Assembly: GCA_903832735.1 (NCBI GenBank)
Contig: CAILCO010000111.1
Coordinates: 1 to 64,000, forward strand
Length of the DNA: 64,000 nucleotides
Source: an uncultured Sterolibacterium sp.
GTDB lineage: Bacteria; Pseudomonadota; Gammaproteobacteria; Burkholderiales; Rhodocyclaceae
Direction of reading: 5' to 3'
Shown here: positions 16,479-24,572 of the stretch, one piece after another
How positions within the stretch are numbered: position 1 is the first letter of the stretch
Layout: every line of letters begins with the position of its first letter
The notes under the pieces: generated by a model
Database searches by the model: none
What the model saw: only the letters and a program-made list of their open reading frames with translations
What the model was told of the DNA's origin: nothing
Made by a program: the position numbers and the translations under genes

Positions 16479-17060
16479 TTATTTGGGAAGCCTCTTTCCA
16501 ACTAGGCGAACTTCGCCGATCAGATCTTCGATGGCCTTCAATACAAAATTGATCGTTGTCTCGTCAGTCAACTTTCCATCGACTATCTTCTGGTTGACCT
16601 GAGCGATGGCGACATGCTGTCGTGCGATCGGACGTGCCAAGGCTGCGCTTAGCACTTCGCGAATCTGGTATTGCGCGCGGACGCCGCCCGCCGTGCCAGG
16701 CGACGCGGTCATAATCAGCGCTGGCTTACCTTTTAGAGGCGACTGGAAGTTTGGACGGGAGGCCCAGTCCAGAGCGTTCTTCAGTACGCCGGGCATACCG
16801 TAGTTGTATTCCGGCGAACAGATGATTAAGCCGTCACTATGTTCAATCGAACTCTTAAGCGCGCGCACCGCATCGGGCGGTGAGTCGCCGTCTAAATCGG
16901 CGTTATAAAGGGGAATGTCGTTGAGTGGAAAAATCTGGAGTTCCAGTTCCTCGGAAAGGAGTTTCGCGATGGTTTGCAATACCGTCGAATTGTAGGACTC
17001 CCGCCGGATGCTACCTGAGATGCCAAGAAGTTGTATCGGCGAATGGCTGGCTTTTTTCAT
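16479..17060 (-). CDS. NAD(P)H-dependent FMN reductase (flavodoxin-like, ChrR/YieF type)
   Basis: The 193-residue flavodoxin-fold protein starts with the FMN phosphate loop GISGSIRRESYNS and contains the isoalloxazine loop SPEYNYGMPGVLKNALDW, both diagnostic for NADPH-dependent FMN reductases that act as quinone or chromate reductases. The product would supply reduced flavin or detoxify quinones formed from catechols. It stands alone on the minus strand, with a 286-bp gap (containing the lyase operator) downstream and a 402-bp gap upstream, so it is probably a separate transcription unit. Confidence 0.87.
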   Translation of the reverse strand: MKKASHSPIQLLGISGSIRRESYNSTVLQTIAKLLSEELELQIFPLNDIPLYNADLDGDSPPDAVRALKSSIEHSDGLIICSPEYNYGMPGVLKNALDWASRPNFQSPLKGKPALIMTASPGTAGGVRAQYQIREVLSAALARPIARQHVAIAQVNQKIVDGKLTDETTINFVLKAIEDLIGEVRLVGKRLPK

Positions 17061-17462
17061 AATCCTGTTTCGATAGGTGGTATCGGCAAAAAACCTCTGA
17101 GATGCTCAATAGGAAGACTCTGAAAGGAGACCTCACATCCAGCACTTTTCAAAATAATTACTTCACATCTGCTTGTAGATGACATCGTGCTGATCAAAAC
17201 AACAATCGCAAATGTCGGACTTCTAGGGCAACTCCGGTCGCAGGAACTCTCACTTTATTAGATCATACTGCTTCTCTAATTGCGCTGACGCGACTCCGAA
17301 CCAAGAAGAAGTAATGGGACCGATCCAATGTCCGGTCCCCAGTATGATCGTAGCGCAAGTGTCCCGAATGGAGAAGGGGCGGCCAGAGGCAGGAACTGGG
17401 CGAAAGCTGAGTTCGCCAAAGGCGGCTGCATGGAACCGGGAATCCAATAGCCAAGTTTGAGG
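17061..17462. other. Intergenic region with a hairpin
   Basis: The 402-bp gap separates the MaoC gene from the flavin reductase gene on the same strand. Apart from the hairpin at 17316-17339, I see only short open frames (up to 68 codons) without family resemblance. The 100 bp directly upstream of the reductase are AT-rich and presumably promoter DNA. Confidence 0.5.
17316..17339 (-). terminator. Putative terminator after the MaoC gene
   Basis: GGGACCG and CGGTCCC pair perfectly over 7 bp with a 10-nt loop. On the minus strand the stem is followed by CATTACTTCTTCTT, a T-rich but interrupted tail, located about 125 bp after the MaoC stop. A weak intrinsic terminator is the simplest reading. 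Confidence 0.4.
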
Positions 17463-18323
17463 TCAGGCGTCTCGCAGAACACATTTGCCGTTGGAAATGG
17501 CCAGGCGGCCGTTTTCCTTTATCCGCGCCTGAAAAGAAATCGTATTCCCATCACGCCACATTTCCACAATGAGTATTTGACCAGGAAGCACGGGCGAGCT
17601 AAAACGCCCCTGATGACTGGCGATGCGATCGGCATCGAACTCGACGTACGTTTCGAGAATTGCCCGACAGGTAATGCCGAAGCTGCACAGTCCATGAAGA
17701 ATAGGTCTGTCAAAGCCTGCAGCCAGAGCCGCTGCCGGTTCTGCGTGTATCGGATTTCGGTCTCCAGTTAGCCGATAGAGCAGTGCCGAATCTAGTCGGG
17801 TTGGCACCTCGATCGAACCGTCCGGCGCGCGGCTTGGCACTGTATGGGGTGGTGACGGGCGAGTTGTCGATCCGCCGCATCCGCCTTCGGCACGACCAAA
17901 GCAAGTGGTGGTAAGCGTTGCAATCGGCTGGCCATTGGCAATGTCGGTAATTTCGTGTCGTGTGACAACGATGGCGCCGCTGCCGCTGCCCTTATCGAAC
18001 ACATCGACGACGCTACCTTGTACTGAAACCTTGATCGGAAAGCTGATGCGATGGTGGAGTTCGATCCGCTGCTCGCCGTGCAGCGCAGTGACCGGATCAA
18101 CGCCTAGCTGCTCGAACGTCGGCTCGGCAATCCAGGCTAGCACAGTCGGGAACGTCGGAACAGCCTTGAGCGCCTGCTCATAGACAAATGGCAGTGCGCG
18201 GGGATTGAGAGGATCATTTCCCAGACCTAACGCCAGCGCATAAAGAATCGAATCGCTCTCATCCCACTCCCAGATCTGAGGGGCACTACGATGGTTGAGA
18301 ATCTCGGGATAGTGGATAGTCAT
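17463..18323 (-). CDS. MaoC-type enoyl-CoA hydratase (double hot-dog)
   Basis: The 286-residue protein has the two-domain layout of R-specific hydratase 2 enzymes such as peroxisomal MFE-2: an N-terminal degenerate hot dog (about 1-130) and a catalytic C-terminal one. The hydratase-2 motif is seen in YRLTGDRNPIHAEPAAALAA, with Asp and His as the catalytic pair, followed by GFDRPILHGLC. It hydrates 2-enoyl-CoA to a 3R-hydroxyacyl-CoA, often on bulky or steroid side chains in Actinobacteria and betaproteobacteria. It lies 51 bp downstream of the acyl-CoA synthetase gene, likely in one operon. Confidence 0.88.
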   Translation of the reverse strand: MTIHYPEILNHRSAPQIWEWDESDSILYALALGLGNDPLNPRALPFVYEQALKAVPTFPTVLAWIAEPTFEQLGVDPVTALHGEQRIELHHRISFPIKVSVQGSVVDVFDKGSGSGAIVVTRHEITDIANGQPIATLTTTCFGRAEGGCGGSTTRPSPPHTVPSRAPDGSIEVPTRLDSALLYRLTGDRNPIHAEPAAALAAGFDRPILHGLCSFGITCRAILETYVEFDADRIASHQGRFSSPVLPGQILIVEMWRDGNTISFQARIKENGRLAISNGKCVLRDA

Positions 18324-18374
18324 CGGTCGTCCTATTTGCTAAAGATCAGTGGTGCATACCAGCCAGACAACAGG

Positions 18375-20069
18375 CTACTTGAGCTCCGGAAAGTCTTCTT
18401 CAAAGAATTCCCATTCACTTCGGGCACCCTTGCTGCGTTGCTCCTCCTCGCGGGCACGTAACTGCACGCGGCGAATCTTTCCCGATATAGTTTTAGGCAG
18501 GTCGGCGAACTCGATGCGGCGGATTCGCTTATAGGGAGCAAGCTTGCCTCGCACAAAAGCGAAGATGTCGCGTGCAAGTTCACGGCTTGGCGCCGTTCCC
18601 TGAGTCAGTATCAGGAATGCTTTCGGTACCGCCAGACGCACTGGGTCGGGACTAGGCACAACGGCGGCTTCGGCGACGGCCGGGTGCTCAATCAATGCAC
18701 TTTCCAGTTCGAACGGACTGATTCGATAGTCCGATGCCTTGAAAACATCGTCGGCGCGACCAACATAGGTAATGTAACCGTCAGCGTCGCGATTTGCGAC
18801 GTCTCCGGTGTGGTAGTAGCCGTCGCGCATCACGTCAGCTGTCTTTTCGGCGCTATCCATGTAGCCGACCATCAGCCCCAGTGGGCGGGGATTCATTTTT
18901 AGGCAAACTTCACCTTCAACGGCTTCATTCCCATCGGCATCCAGCAGGACCACCTCGTAACCAGGAAGCGGGCGGCCCATCGAGCCTGGCTTAAGTCGCT
19001 GGTCTGGCGAGTTGCCGATCACTGCGGTGGTTTCCGTTTGTCCAAAGCCGTCACGCAACGTCAGACCCCAGGCATTCTTGATCTGATCGATAATTTCCGG
19101 GTTGAGCGGTTCGCCTGCGCCCACCAGTACGCGGATCTTGAGTCGGCTGCGATACGCGGCGAGATCCTCCTGGATCAGCATCCGCCAAACGGTGGGTGGC
19201 GCACACAGGGAGGTCACACCACAGCGCTCCAGTACCGAGAGCATGGTGTTGGCATTGAACCGGGAATAGTTGAATATGAATATGCAGCAGCCTGCGTTCC
19301 ACGGTGAGAAGAAGCAACTCCAGGCATGCTTGGCCCAACCCGGCGACGAGATGTTGCAATGGATATCGTCTGGCTGCAAGCCTATCCAGTACATTGTCGA
19401 TAGATGCCCGACAGGGTAGCTTTGCTGTGTGTGCAGAACCAGTTTTGGCTTCGAGGTAGTGCCTGAGGTGAAATAGAGCAGTAAGGGGTCGGTGGCGTTG
19501 GTCGAGCCATCCGGATTGAACATGACGTCGAAATTGTCGGCATCCGAAAATGAGTGCCAACCGGGAACAGCCCCCCCCACGGAAATGCGCGTGTAGTCTC
19601 CGGGGAGTGACGCGAACTTGTCGGTATTCGCATTGCCGACCACGACATGTCGAACATTCCCGCGCTCAAAGCGGTCGAGAAGGTCGTCGGCGGCTAGCAG
19701 CGTGGTTGCCGGAATGATGACCGCGCCTAGCTTCATGGCCGCCAGCATGGTTTCCCATAGCGGAACTTCGTTGCCCAGCATCATCAGGATCCGATCACCA
19801 CGCGCGACCCCGAGCGAACGTAGCCAGTTGGCCACTTGATTGGAACGTGCCGAAAGCTCGGCAAATGACCGCTTCTGTTCGCTGCCATCCTCGTCGATGA
19901 TCCATAGCGCCGGCTTATTGTTACCTACAGCGTAAGCATCGAAATAGTCGAGCGCCCAGTTGAATCGAGTTAGCGTGGGCCAATGGAAACCGCGGGTGGC
20001 GGCATCGTAATCGCCGCGATGCTGAAGTAAGAAGTCACGGGCTTCAATGAATGGTCTTGCATCAGACAT
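18375..20069 (-). CDS. AMP-forming acyl-CoA synthetase (ACSM/acetyl-CoA synthetase-like)
   Basis: The 564-residue ligase shows the adenylate-forming motifs YFTSGTTSKPKLVLHT, RDGFGQTETT, YYHTGDVANRDADGY followed by YVGRADDVFKASDYRISP, and the lysine motif LPKTISGKIRRVQLR. The KASDYRISP form and the order of motifs place it near medium-chain (ACSM-like) acyl-CoA synthetases. Its first residues (SDARPFIEARDFLLQHRGDY) are a conserved lead in that subgroup. It is the first gene of a two-gene operon with the MaoC hydratase, and has a striking palindrome 49 bp upstream. Substrate unknown; a branched or aromatic acid is possible. Confidence 0.87.
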   Translation of the reverse strand: MSDARPFIEARDFLLQHRGDYDAATRGFHWPTLTRFNWALDYFDAYAVGNNKPALWIIDEDGSEQKRSFAELSARSNQVANWLRSLGVARGDRILMMLGNEVPLWETMLAAMKLGAVIIPATTLLAADDLLDRFERGNVRHVVVGNANTDKFASLPGDYTRISVGGAVPGWHSFSDADNFDVMFNPDGSTNATDPLLLYFTSGTTSKPKLVLHTQQSYPVGHLSTMYWIGLQPDDIHCNISSPGWAKHAWSCFFSPWNAGCCIFIFNYSRFNANTMLSVLERCGVTSLCAPPTVWRMLIQEDLAAYRSRLKIRVLVGAGEPLNPEIIDQIKNAWGLTLRDGFGQTETTAVIGNSPDQRLKPGSMGRPLPGYEVVLLDADGNEAVEGEVCLKMNPRPLGLMVGYMDSAEKTADVMRDGYYHTGDVANRDADGYITYVGRADDVFKASDYRISPFELESALIEHPAVAEAAVVPSPDPVRLAVPKAFLILTQGTAPSRELARDIFAFVRGKLAPYKRIRRIEFADLPKTISGKIRRVQLRAREEEQRSKGARSEWEFFEEDFPELK

Positions 20070-20118
20070 GTCGATTCCTCACGCTACGCAGAAAAACGAA
20101 TTATCGAATGAATTGACG

Positions 20119-20134
20119 TTGACGTAAACGTCAA
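20119..20134. promoter_or_regulatory. 16-bp palindrome upstream of the acyl-CoA synthetase gene
   Basis: TTGACGTAAACGTCAA has 7-bp perfect arms around AA and lies 49 bp upstream of the start codon; another TTGACG half directly precedes it (20113-20118). The ACGT-centred arms resemble operators of MerR-type regulators of acyl-CoA and branched-chain degradation (LiuR-like). No such regulator gene is in the window. Confidence 0.55.
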
Positions 20135-20298
20135 TGCCTGCGAGGCGTGGCCGTCGAGCAGTCAAATCCGAGAGGCGCACAGATCATCGGCAATAATTCT
20201 GGTACGGGTGTTCTGAATGAATGGCGGCAATCAGCAAGCCGGCACCGACCATTAAGAAGATGCGTTGGTTAAGGCCTTGAATGACTGGTTGTGGCCTA

Positions 20299-20450
20299 TG
20301 TGTTGAAAAACGCGCTTCGCAGGCGCGGCAAACGGTCGAGCAAAAACAGACTTCTCAGCTCGCGCCAGGATCGACGCTCGTCATGTCGCCAAGGGTCAGA
20401 TGACCCCGGAAAATGCTTGCCAAGAGGGTCACGCCGAGTTTTTCAACACA
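20299..20450. mobile_element. 152-bp MITE-like element with perfect 13-bp terminal inverted repeats
   Basis: TGTGTTGAAAAAC at 20299-20311 is repeated exactly in inverse at 20438-20450. The interior has no usable transposase frame. The size and perfect ends fit a miniature inverted-repeat element or the collapsed ends of a longer insertion sequence; many IS ends in proteobacteria carry the GTTTTTCAACA motif. No clear target duplication is visible. Confidence 0.5.
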
Positions 20451-20638
20451 ATCGTCCGACTACCGGCTTTGGTGCGTCGTACCTCATACCGGGTACTGAA
20501 AACCGTCTTTTATTTTTAGTGGCAGCAATACGGAAGGCTCCGCCACAGGCGGGACCCGGCTATTTGCTGTCACAGGAGCAACTTGTAACCGGTCCCTCAG
20601 CGAACGAGACTCTCGGACCTAAACCGACGCTGGCACTG

Positions 20639-20656
20639 CTTAGCTTAGCTTAGCTT
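20639..20656. repeat. Short TTAGC tandem repeat
   Basis: Pentanucleotide units GCTTA are repeated three times and followed by GCTT, close to a weak 6-bp hairpin (CTTCTT/AAGAAG, 20659-20675). It may simply be slippage-prone intergenic DNA. Confidence 0.5.
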
Positions 20657-20731
20657 CGCTTCTTGCCAAAAGAAGTGCTAAGCAAATTGAACAACAGTGG
20701 AGGGGGTAAGCCGTCCAGATAGTCCGGAAAC

Positions 20732-21502
20732 TCAGCGAACCACAATCGCATTTCGAATTCGGCTTGCCAGATCGAGCAGTGGCTTATTCAAGTCACGAAC
20801 GAAATCCTGCGCTGCCACATCACCGCTCGTGCTCATATTGAGCACGTAGATTGGATAATCAGGTATGACGATAGGTGTCGCAATCGCCACGACTTCGGGC
20901 TGCCAGGAAGCACAGCAGTAACCCTGCTGACGAACTTGCTCGATGGCCGAGAGGATCTCGCGGGAAAGTGCGGTCCAGCGAGAAGACCGATGCGCGCGAA
21001 ATTGAGCAAACAATTCCTTGCGCCGGTCTTCGGGGGCCGCAGCAAGATAAGCTCTGCCGAGGGAGGTCAATTCCATCGGTACGCGCTGGCCGGCGACCAC
21101 ATTGCGCCATGAAACACGCCCACTGTAGCGAACCGACTCGAGGTAAACCATTTCATCACGGTCGGCGGCGGCTAGCCCCACATTGACCTTACGCCTTTCC
21201 GCTTCCTTGCGTATGAGCGGGCCGGCGGCAGCTAACACCGGCGAGCCTGTGCGCATCGCGTGAGCGAGCGATAACACGAGTGGGGCCAGACGATAAGCTC
21301 GCTGTCTTCGGTCGCGTTCGAGCATGCCGCAATCGACCAGCGTCTGCGCAAGGCGGCTGACCGTGGCCCGTGATAGCCCCGTGCGTTCGGCCAGTTCACC
21401 ATTGCCGTGCAGATCGGAGCCTGGCCTGAAAGCTTGCAGAATCTCCACTGCGCGATGAAGAGAGCGGTTGCGGTTACCTGAAACGATTTGTGATTCTTTC
21501 AA
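20732..21502 (-). CDS. IclR-family transcriptional regulator
   Basis: The protein has a winged helix at the N-terminus (LHRAVEILQAFRPGSDLHGN, then ELAERTGLSRATVSRLAQTL) and a C-terminal IclR effector domain with the typical GRAYLAA motif. I choose the TTG at 21502 (256 residues), which follows GAGG by 8 bp and gives the usual family length; the longer frame to 21589 would run through an operator-like palindrome. The gene is divergent from tctC and the isomerase/CoA-synthetase genes, so it probably controls them and itself. Confidence 0.87.
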   Translation of the reverse strand: MKESQIVSGNRNRSLHRAVEILQAFRPGSDLHGNGELAERTGLSRATVSRLAQTLVDCGMLERDRRQRAYRLAPLVLSLAHAMRTGSPVLAAAGPLIRKEAERRKVNVGLAAADRDEMVYLESVRYSGRVSWRNVVAGQRVPMELTSLGRAYLAAAPEDRRKELFAQFRAHRSSRWTALSREILSAIEQVRQQGYCCASWQPEVVAIATPIVIPDYPIYVLNMSTSGDVAAQDFVRDLNKPLLDLASRIRNAIVVR

Positions 21503-21569
21503 TTGGGTATCCTCGCCTCGGGGGAATAGAGTTCTGGCGCAAATTATGCGCTTTTCAATTTCCAACAGA

Positions 21570-21588
21570 TGGAATTTTGTGATTTCCA
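21570..21588. promoter_or_regulatory. Putative IclR operator in the iclR/tctC divergent region
   Basis: TGGAATTTTGTGATTTCCA is an inverted repeat (TGGAA, 9-nt spacer, TTCCA) whose arms equal the outer half-sites of the E. coli IclR consensus TGGAAATNATTTCCA. It lies 67 bp upstream of the TTG start proposed for iclR and 91 bp upstream of tctC. Confidence 0.5.
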
Positions 21589-21679
21589 CATTTGGATATC
21601 ACCTATAACCTTCGGGTCAAAGGTGAAACCGTTACGACTGGGCGTCCGCCAGTAGTGATCTAATTTCAAGGAGGATGCA

Positions 21680-22657
21680 ATGGCAAATATCTTTAATCAT
21701 GTAGTCGCAAGAATCGTTATCGCGATGGCCATTTTGACGCTGCCAGCGGGATTGGCCTTCGCCGCCTATCCCGATAGGACCGTGCGGGTAATCGTGCCCT
21801 TTGCCCCGGGAGGAGGAACCGACACTATCGCCCGCGTCCTTGGTGCGGAAATGTCAAAGGAACTGGGGCAATCAGTCATCGTCGAAAACAAGTCCGGCGC
21901 GGGCACCATCATCGGTACCGATGCTGTGGCAAAGAGCCAGCCTGACGGATACACGCTGCTCATTGCGACATTCGCCCACGCCGTCAACCCCAGCTTGCAG
22001 TCGAAGCTGCCTTTCGCTTGGGACAAGGCATTCGCGCCCGTGATCCTCATCGGGCGAGGCCCGAACGTGCTCGTGGTGAAAGCAGGTAGTCCATACAAGA
22101 GCGTCAAGGACGTGATCGCAGCCGCAAAAGCGAAGCCTGGGACGCTCACCTACGCTTCTTTTGGCAACGGAACCTCCGCGCATCTTGCCGGAGAAATGTT
22201 CACCAGCCTCGCAAATATTGAGATGACCCATGTTCCCTATAGAGGTAACGGCCCTGCCATCACCGACGTCCTCGGGGGGCAGGTGGATATGATATTTGGT
22301 ACGGCCGCAGGGGTTTCGGGATTCGTAACCCATGGTTCACTGCGCGCCATTGGCGTCACCTCTGCATCGAGATCCCCGGCGTTGCCGGCAGTTCCCGCTA
22401 TCGCCGAGACCGTACCGGGTTATCGAGTGGAAAGCTGGTATGGCATCTACGCACCGGCCGGTACGCCGCCGGCGGTCATTGCCCGACTGAATTCCGCAAT
22501 CGGCAAGGCTGCAAAAGCCGACAAAGTGCGCAAGCAGCTTGAATCGGAGGGGATCGCCATCAGCACGGGCACGCCCGCCGAGCTCGACGAATATGTACGT
22601 GGTGAAGAGGCAAGATGGCGTGCAATCGTCAAGAAGAACAACATTAAGCCGGACTGA
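21680..22657 (+). CDS. TctC/Bug-family periplasmic substrate-binding protein
   Basis: The 325-residue protein has a signal peptide (about 1-28, ending GLAFA) and the Bug family start YPDRTVRVIVPFAPGGGTDT, where APGGGTD forms part of the carboxylate-binding loop. Bug proteins bind organic acids and feed tripartite tricarboxylate transporters or act as sensors. No TctA or TctB gene is in the window, which is common for the large Bug sets of betaproteobacteria. AGGAGG precedes the ATG. It is the first gene of a plus-strand run with isomerase, ModA-like protein and CoA synthetase genes. Confidence 0.9.
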   Translation: MANIFNHVVARIVIAMAILTLPAGLAFAAYPDRTVRVIVPFAPGGGTDTIARVLGAEMSKELGQSVIVENKSGAGTIIGTDAVAKSQPDGYTLLIATFAHAVNPSLQSKLPFAWDKAFAPVILIGRGPNVLVVKAGSPYKSVKDVIAAAKAKPGTLTYASFGNGTSAHLAGEMFTSLANIEMTHVPYRGNGPAITDVLGGQVDMIFGTAAGVSGFVTHGSLRAIGVTSASRSPALPAVPAIAETVPGYRVESWYGIYAPAGTPPAVIARLNSAIGKAAKADKVRKQLESEGIAISTGTPAELDEYVRGEEARWRAIVKKNNIKPD

Positions 22658-22677
22658 TGCTACGGCGGGAGGCAAGG

Positions 22678-23484
22678 ATGAATAACGACTTGATATGCTT
22701 GGACGTGCAAACCGGTATCGCAACACTTGCGTTCAACCGGCCGGAAAAACGCAATGCAATGAACGACGAGATGCGCGCCGAGTTCATCGCCGCCCTCGAA
22801 CGTGTCGCCGCCGATAAGGCAATCAAGGCACTCGTCGTTACTGGAAATGGCAAGGGGTTCTGCGCTGGCGGCGATATCGCCGCCATGGAGCGGCGCATGC
22901 AGGCGCCAACCGGGGAGATTGCCATCAATGGCTGGCACCGTCAGCAACAAGTACATCATGCGCAGATGCTGCTGCACACCATGCCCAAGCCCACTATCGC
23001 CGCGGTTAACGGTGCCGCCGCGGGACTGGGGGCGGACACGGCGCTCGCCTGCGATTTCATCGTCGCCAGCGAGAGGGCCAGTTTCGTCTGGTCCTACATT
23101 CATCGCGGTCTCATTCCGGATGGCGGCGGCATGTATTTCCTGCCCCGCCGCGTTGGGCTAAGCAAGGCGAAGGAGTTGATCTTTTCAGGCCGGAAGCTTG
23201 AGGCTCAGGAAGCGCTGCAACTGGGTATTGCCGACCGTATCGAGGCGACCGATGCTCTGCTTGCCGCCGCACGGTCCTGGGCTGCCGAGTTGAGCCAGGG
23301 TTCGAGCGCGGCACTGGCCCTAGGCAAGGCGATCCTCAATCAGAGTTTTGAATTGCCTGCGAACCAAATCTTCGCCATGGGTAGCCAAGCCCAGGGTATC
23401 TGCTACACGAGCACGGAGCATCGCGATTCCGTCATGACTTTCCTGGAAACAAATGCAAACAAGAAAACAGGCAAGAGTGCGTAA
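22678..23484 (+). CDS. Enoyl-CoA hydratase/isomerase, PaaG-like
   Basis: The protein (268 residues from the ATG at 22678, which follows GGGAGG) has the crotonase fold: FNRPEKRNAMND, the oxyanion hole sequence GFCAGGDIAAME, and LIPDGGGMYFLPRRVGLSKA. The first catalytic Glu of enoyl-CoA hydratases (in PE-x-x-x-G) is replaced in FVWSYIHRGLIPDGGG, while the Asp of PDGGG is kept. This is the pattern of PaaG-type isomerases, which shift double bonds or rearrange epoxy-CoA esters. An upstream ATG at 22657 overlaps the tctC stop but lacks a ribosome site. Confidence 0.85.
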   Translation: MNNDLICLDVQTGIATLAFNRPEKRNAMNDEMRAEFIAALERVAADKAIKALVVTGNGKGFCAGGDIAAMERRMQAPTGEIAINGWHRQQQVHHAQMLLHTMPKPTIAAVNGAAAGLGADTALACDFIVASERASFVWSYIHRGLIPDGGGMYFLPRRVGLSKAKELIFSGRKLEAQEALQLGIADRIEATDALLAAARSWAAELSQGSSAALALGKAILNQSFELPANQIFAMGSQAQGICYTSTEHRDSVMTFLETNANKKTGKSA

Positions 23485-23510
23485 GTGCCGATTTATTGGA
23501 GGGAGTAACC

Positions 23511-24407
23511 ATGGATGCCGTTACCCAACATTTGAAGCCATGCAGTATCACAATCCAGCCGGAACCTGCTGAACCAATCCAATCCATAACCCGGAAAGAC
23601 AATTTGGCAGGCGCTGCAAAAAATCATTGGTTGCGACGGGCCTTGTCCTTCTCGTTGCTGCCACTAACAATCCTCCTGTCAAATGTAGTGTTCGCAGCCG
23701 ACATTCATGTCTTGGCAACGGGGGCGTTGTCAGCGGCGCTTAAGCATCTCGGCCCGGCGTTCGAACAGGCAACTGGCCACCGGCTCGTCATCGCATGGGG
23801 GCCTTCCTATGGCGCTTCGCCCGATACGCTGCCGATGCGAATCAAGAATGGTGAAGCGATGGATGTCTGTTTCATGATAGGGGCGGCACTTGACGACCAG
23901 ATAATGCAGGGGAAATTCCTTGCCGATAGCCGAACTGATCTCGCTGAATCGCGGATCGGCGTGGCTGTGAGGGCGGGATTGCCCAAGCCCGATATCAGTA
24001 CTACCGATGGCCTTCGCAAAGCGCTGCTTGCTGCTAACTCTGTCGCATTCTCCGAAGGCGCCAGTGGCACCTACATTATCGGCACCTTGTTTCCGAAGCT
24101 AGGTGTCGCCGACGGGATGAGAGCAAAGAGCGTCCTGATTAAGGGACGGGAGTTGGTCGGTACCGCCGTCGAGCGCGGCGATGCGGAGTTGGGATTGCAG
24201 CAAATCAGCGAGCTGCGAGCAATCCCGGGGATTCAGTATGTCGGTCCACTGCCGGAAGAGTTGCAGAAGGTGAGCGTTATTTCCGCAGCGGTAGCAACAG
24301 GCGCCAAAGAGCGGAAGGCTGCCGAGGCACTCATAGCCTATCTGAAGACCCCTTCTGCCGCAGAAGAGTTTGCGAAGACCGGACTTGATCCGATCAAAGC
24401 CCAATAG
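23511..24407 (+). CDS. ModA-like periplasmic binding protein with extended N-terminus
   Basis: The 298-residue protein has a type II periplasmic-binding fold. The mature part starts ADIHVLATGALSAALKHLGPAF and contains GASGTYIIGTLFPKLGV and RGDAELGLQQISELRAIPGI, features of ModA-like substrate-binding proteins. The membrane/signal segment begins only at about residue 47 (RALSFSLLPLTILLSNVVFA), after an unusually long polar leader, so the real start may be further downstream. No ModB or ModC homologue follows; instead it lies between an enoyl-CoA isomerase and a CoA synthetase gene, so an organic ligand is more likely than molybdate. Confidence 0.75.
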   Translation: MDAVTQHLKPCSITIQPEPAEPIQSITRKDNLAGAAKNHWLRRALSFSLLPLTILLSNVVFAADIHVLATGALSAALKHLGPAFEQATGHRLVIAWGPSYGASPDTLPMRIKNGEAMDVCFMIGAALDDQIMQGKFLADSRTDLAESRIGVAVRAGLPKPDISTTDGLRKALLAANSVAFSEGASGTYIIGTLFPKLGVADGMRAKSVLIKGRELVGTAVERGDAELGLQQISELRAIPGIQYVGPLPEELQKVSVISAAVATGAKERKAAEALIAYLKTPSAAEEFAKTGLDPIKAQ

Positions 24408-24572
24408 CCGCCGAGGCACACCCGGCGCAGCAAGGAGTGGCCATGATGACTTGGCTGGATAGGAACTGCTCGCCGCTACGTTCGCCCCATGTCGGCTAAG
24501 ACGCTCCGCGAAGAAGCGCCTGAAGGATCATCCATAACGATGTATGAGAGCGCCACTTTACGGATCATATGA

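Larger units (their letters stand above)
20070..20731. other. Intergenic region with operator-like palindrome and MITE-like element
   Basis: The 662-bp gap separates the acyl-CoA synthetase gene and the iclR gene, both on the minus strand. It contains a 16-bp palindrome (20119-20134), a 152-bp element bounded by 13-bp inverted repeats (20299-20450), a short TTAGC tandem repeat (20639-20656) and a weak hairpin (20659-20675). The 120-codon open frame that crosses it is low-complexity and does not resemble a protein family. Confidence 0.5.

Noticed and set aside
17250-17484. Three overlapping minus-strand open frames of 65-73 codons between the MaoC and reductase genes
   Set aside because: All three frames are open at once, which is more likely a composition effect than coding, and a hairpin lies in the same place.
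20291-20653. 120-codon plus-strand frame
   Set aside because: Arg/Ser-rich low-complexity product that starts within the left inverted repeat of the MITE-like element and has no family resemblance.
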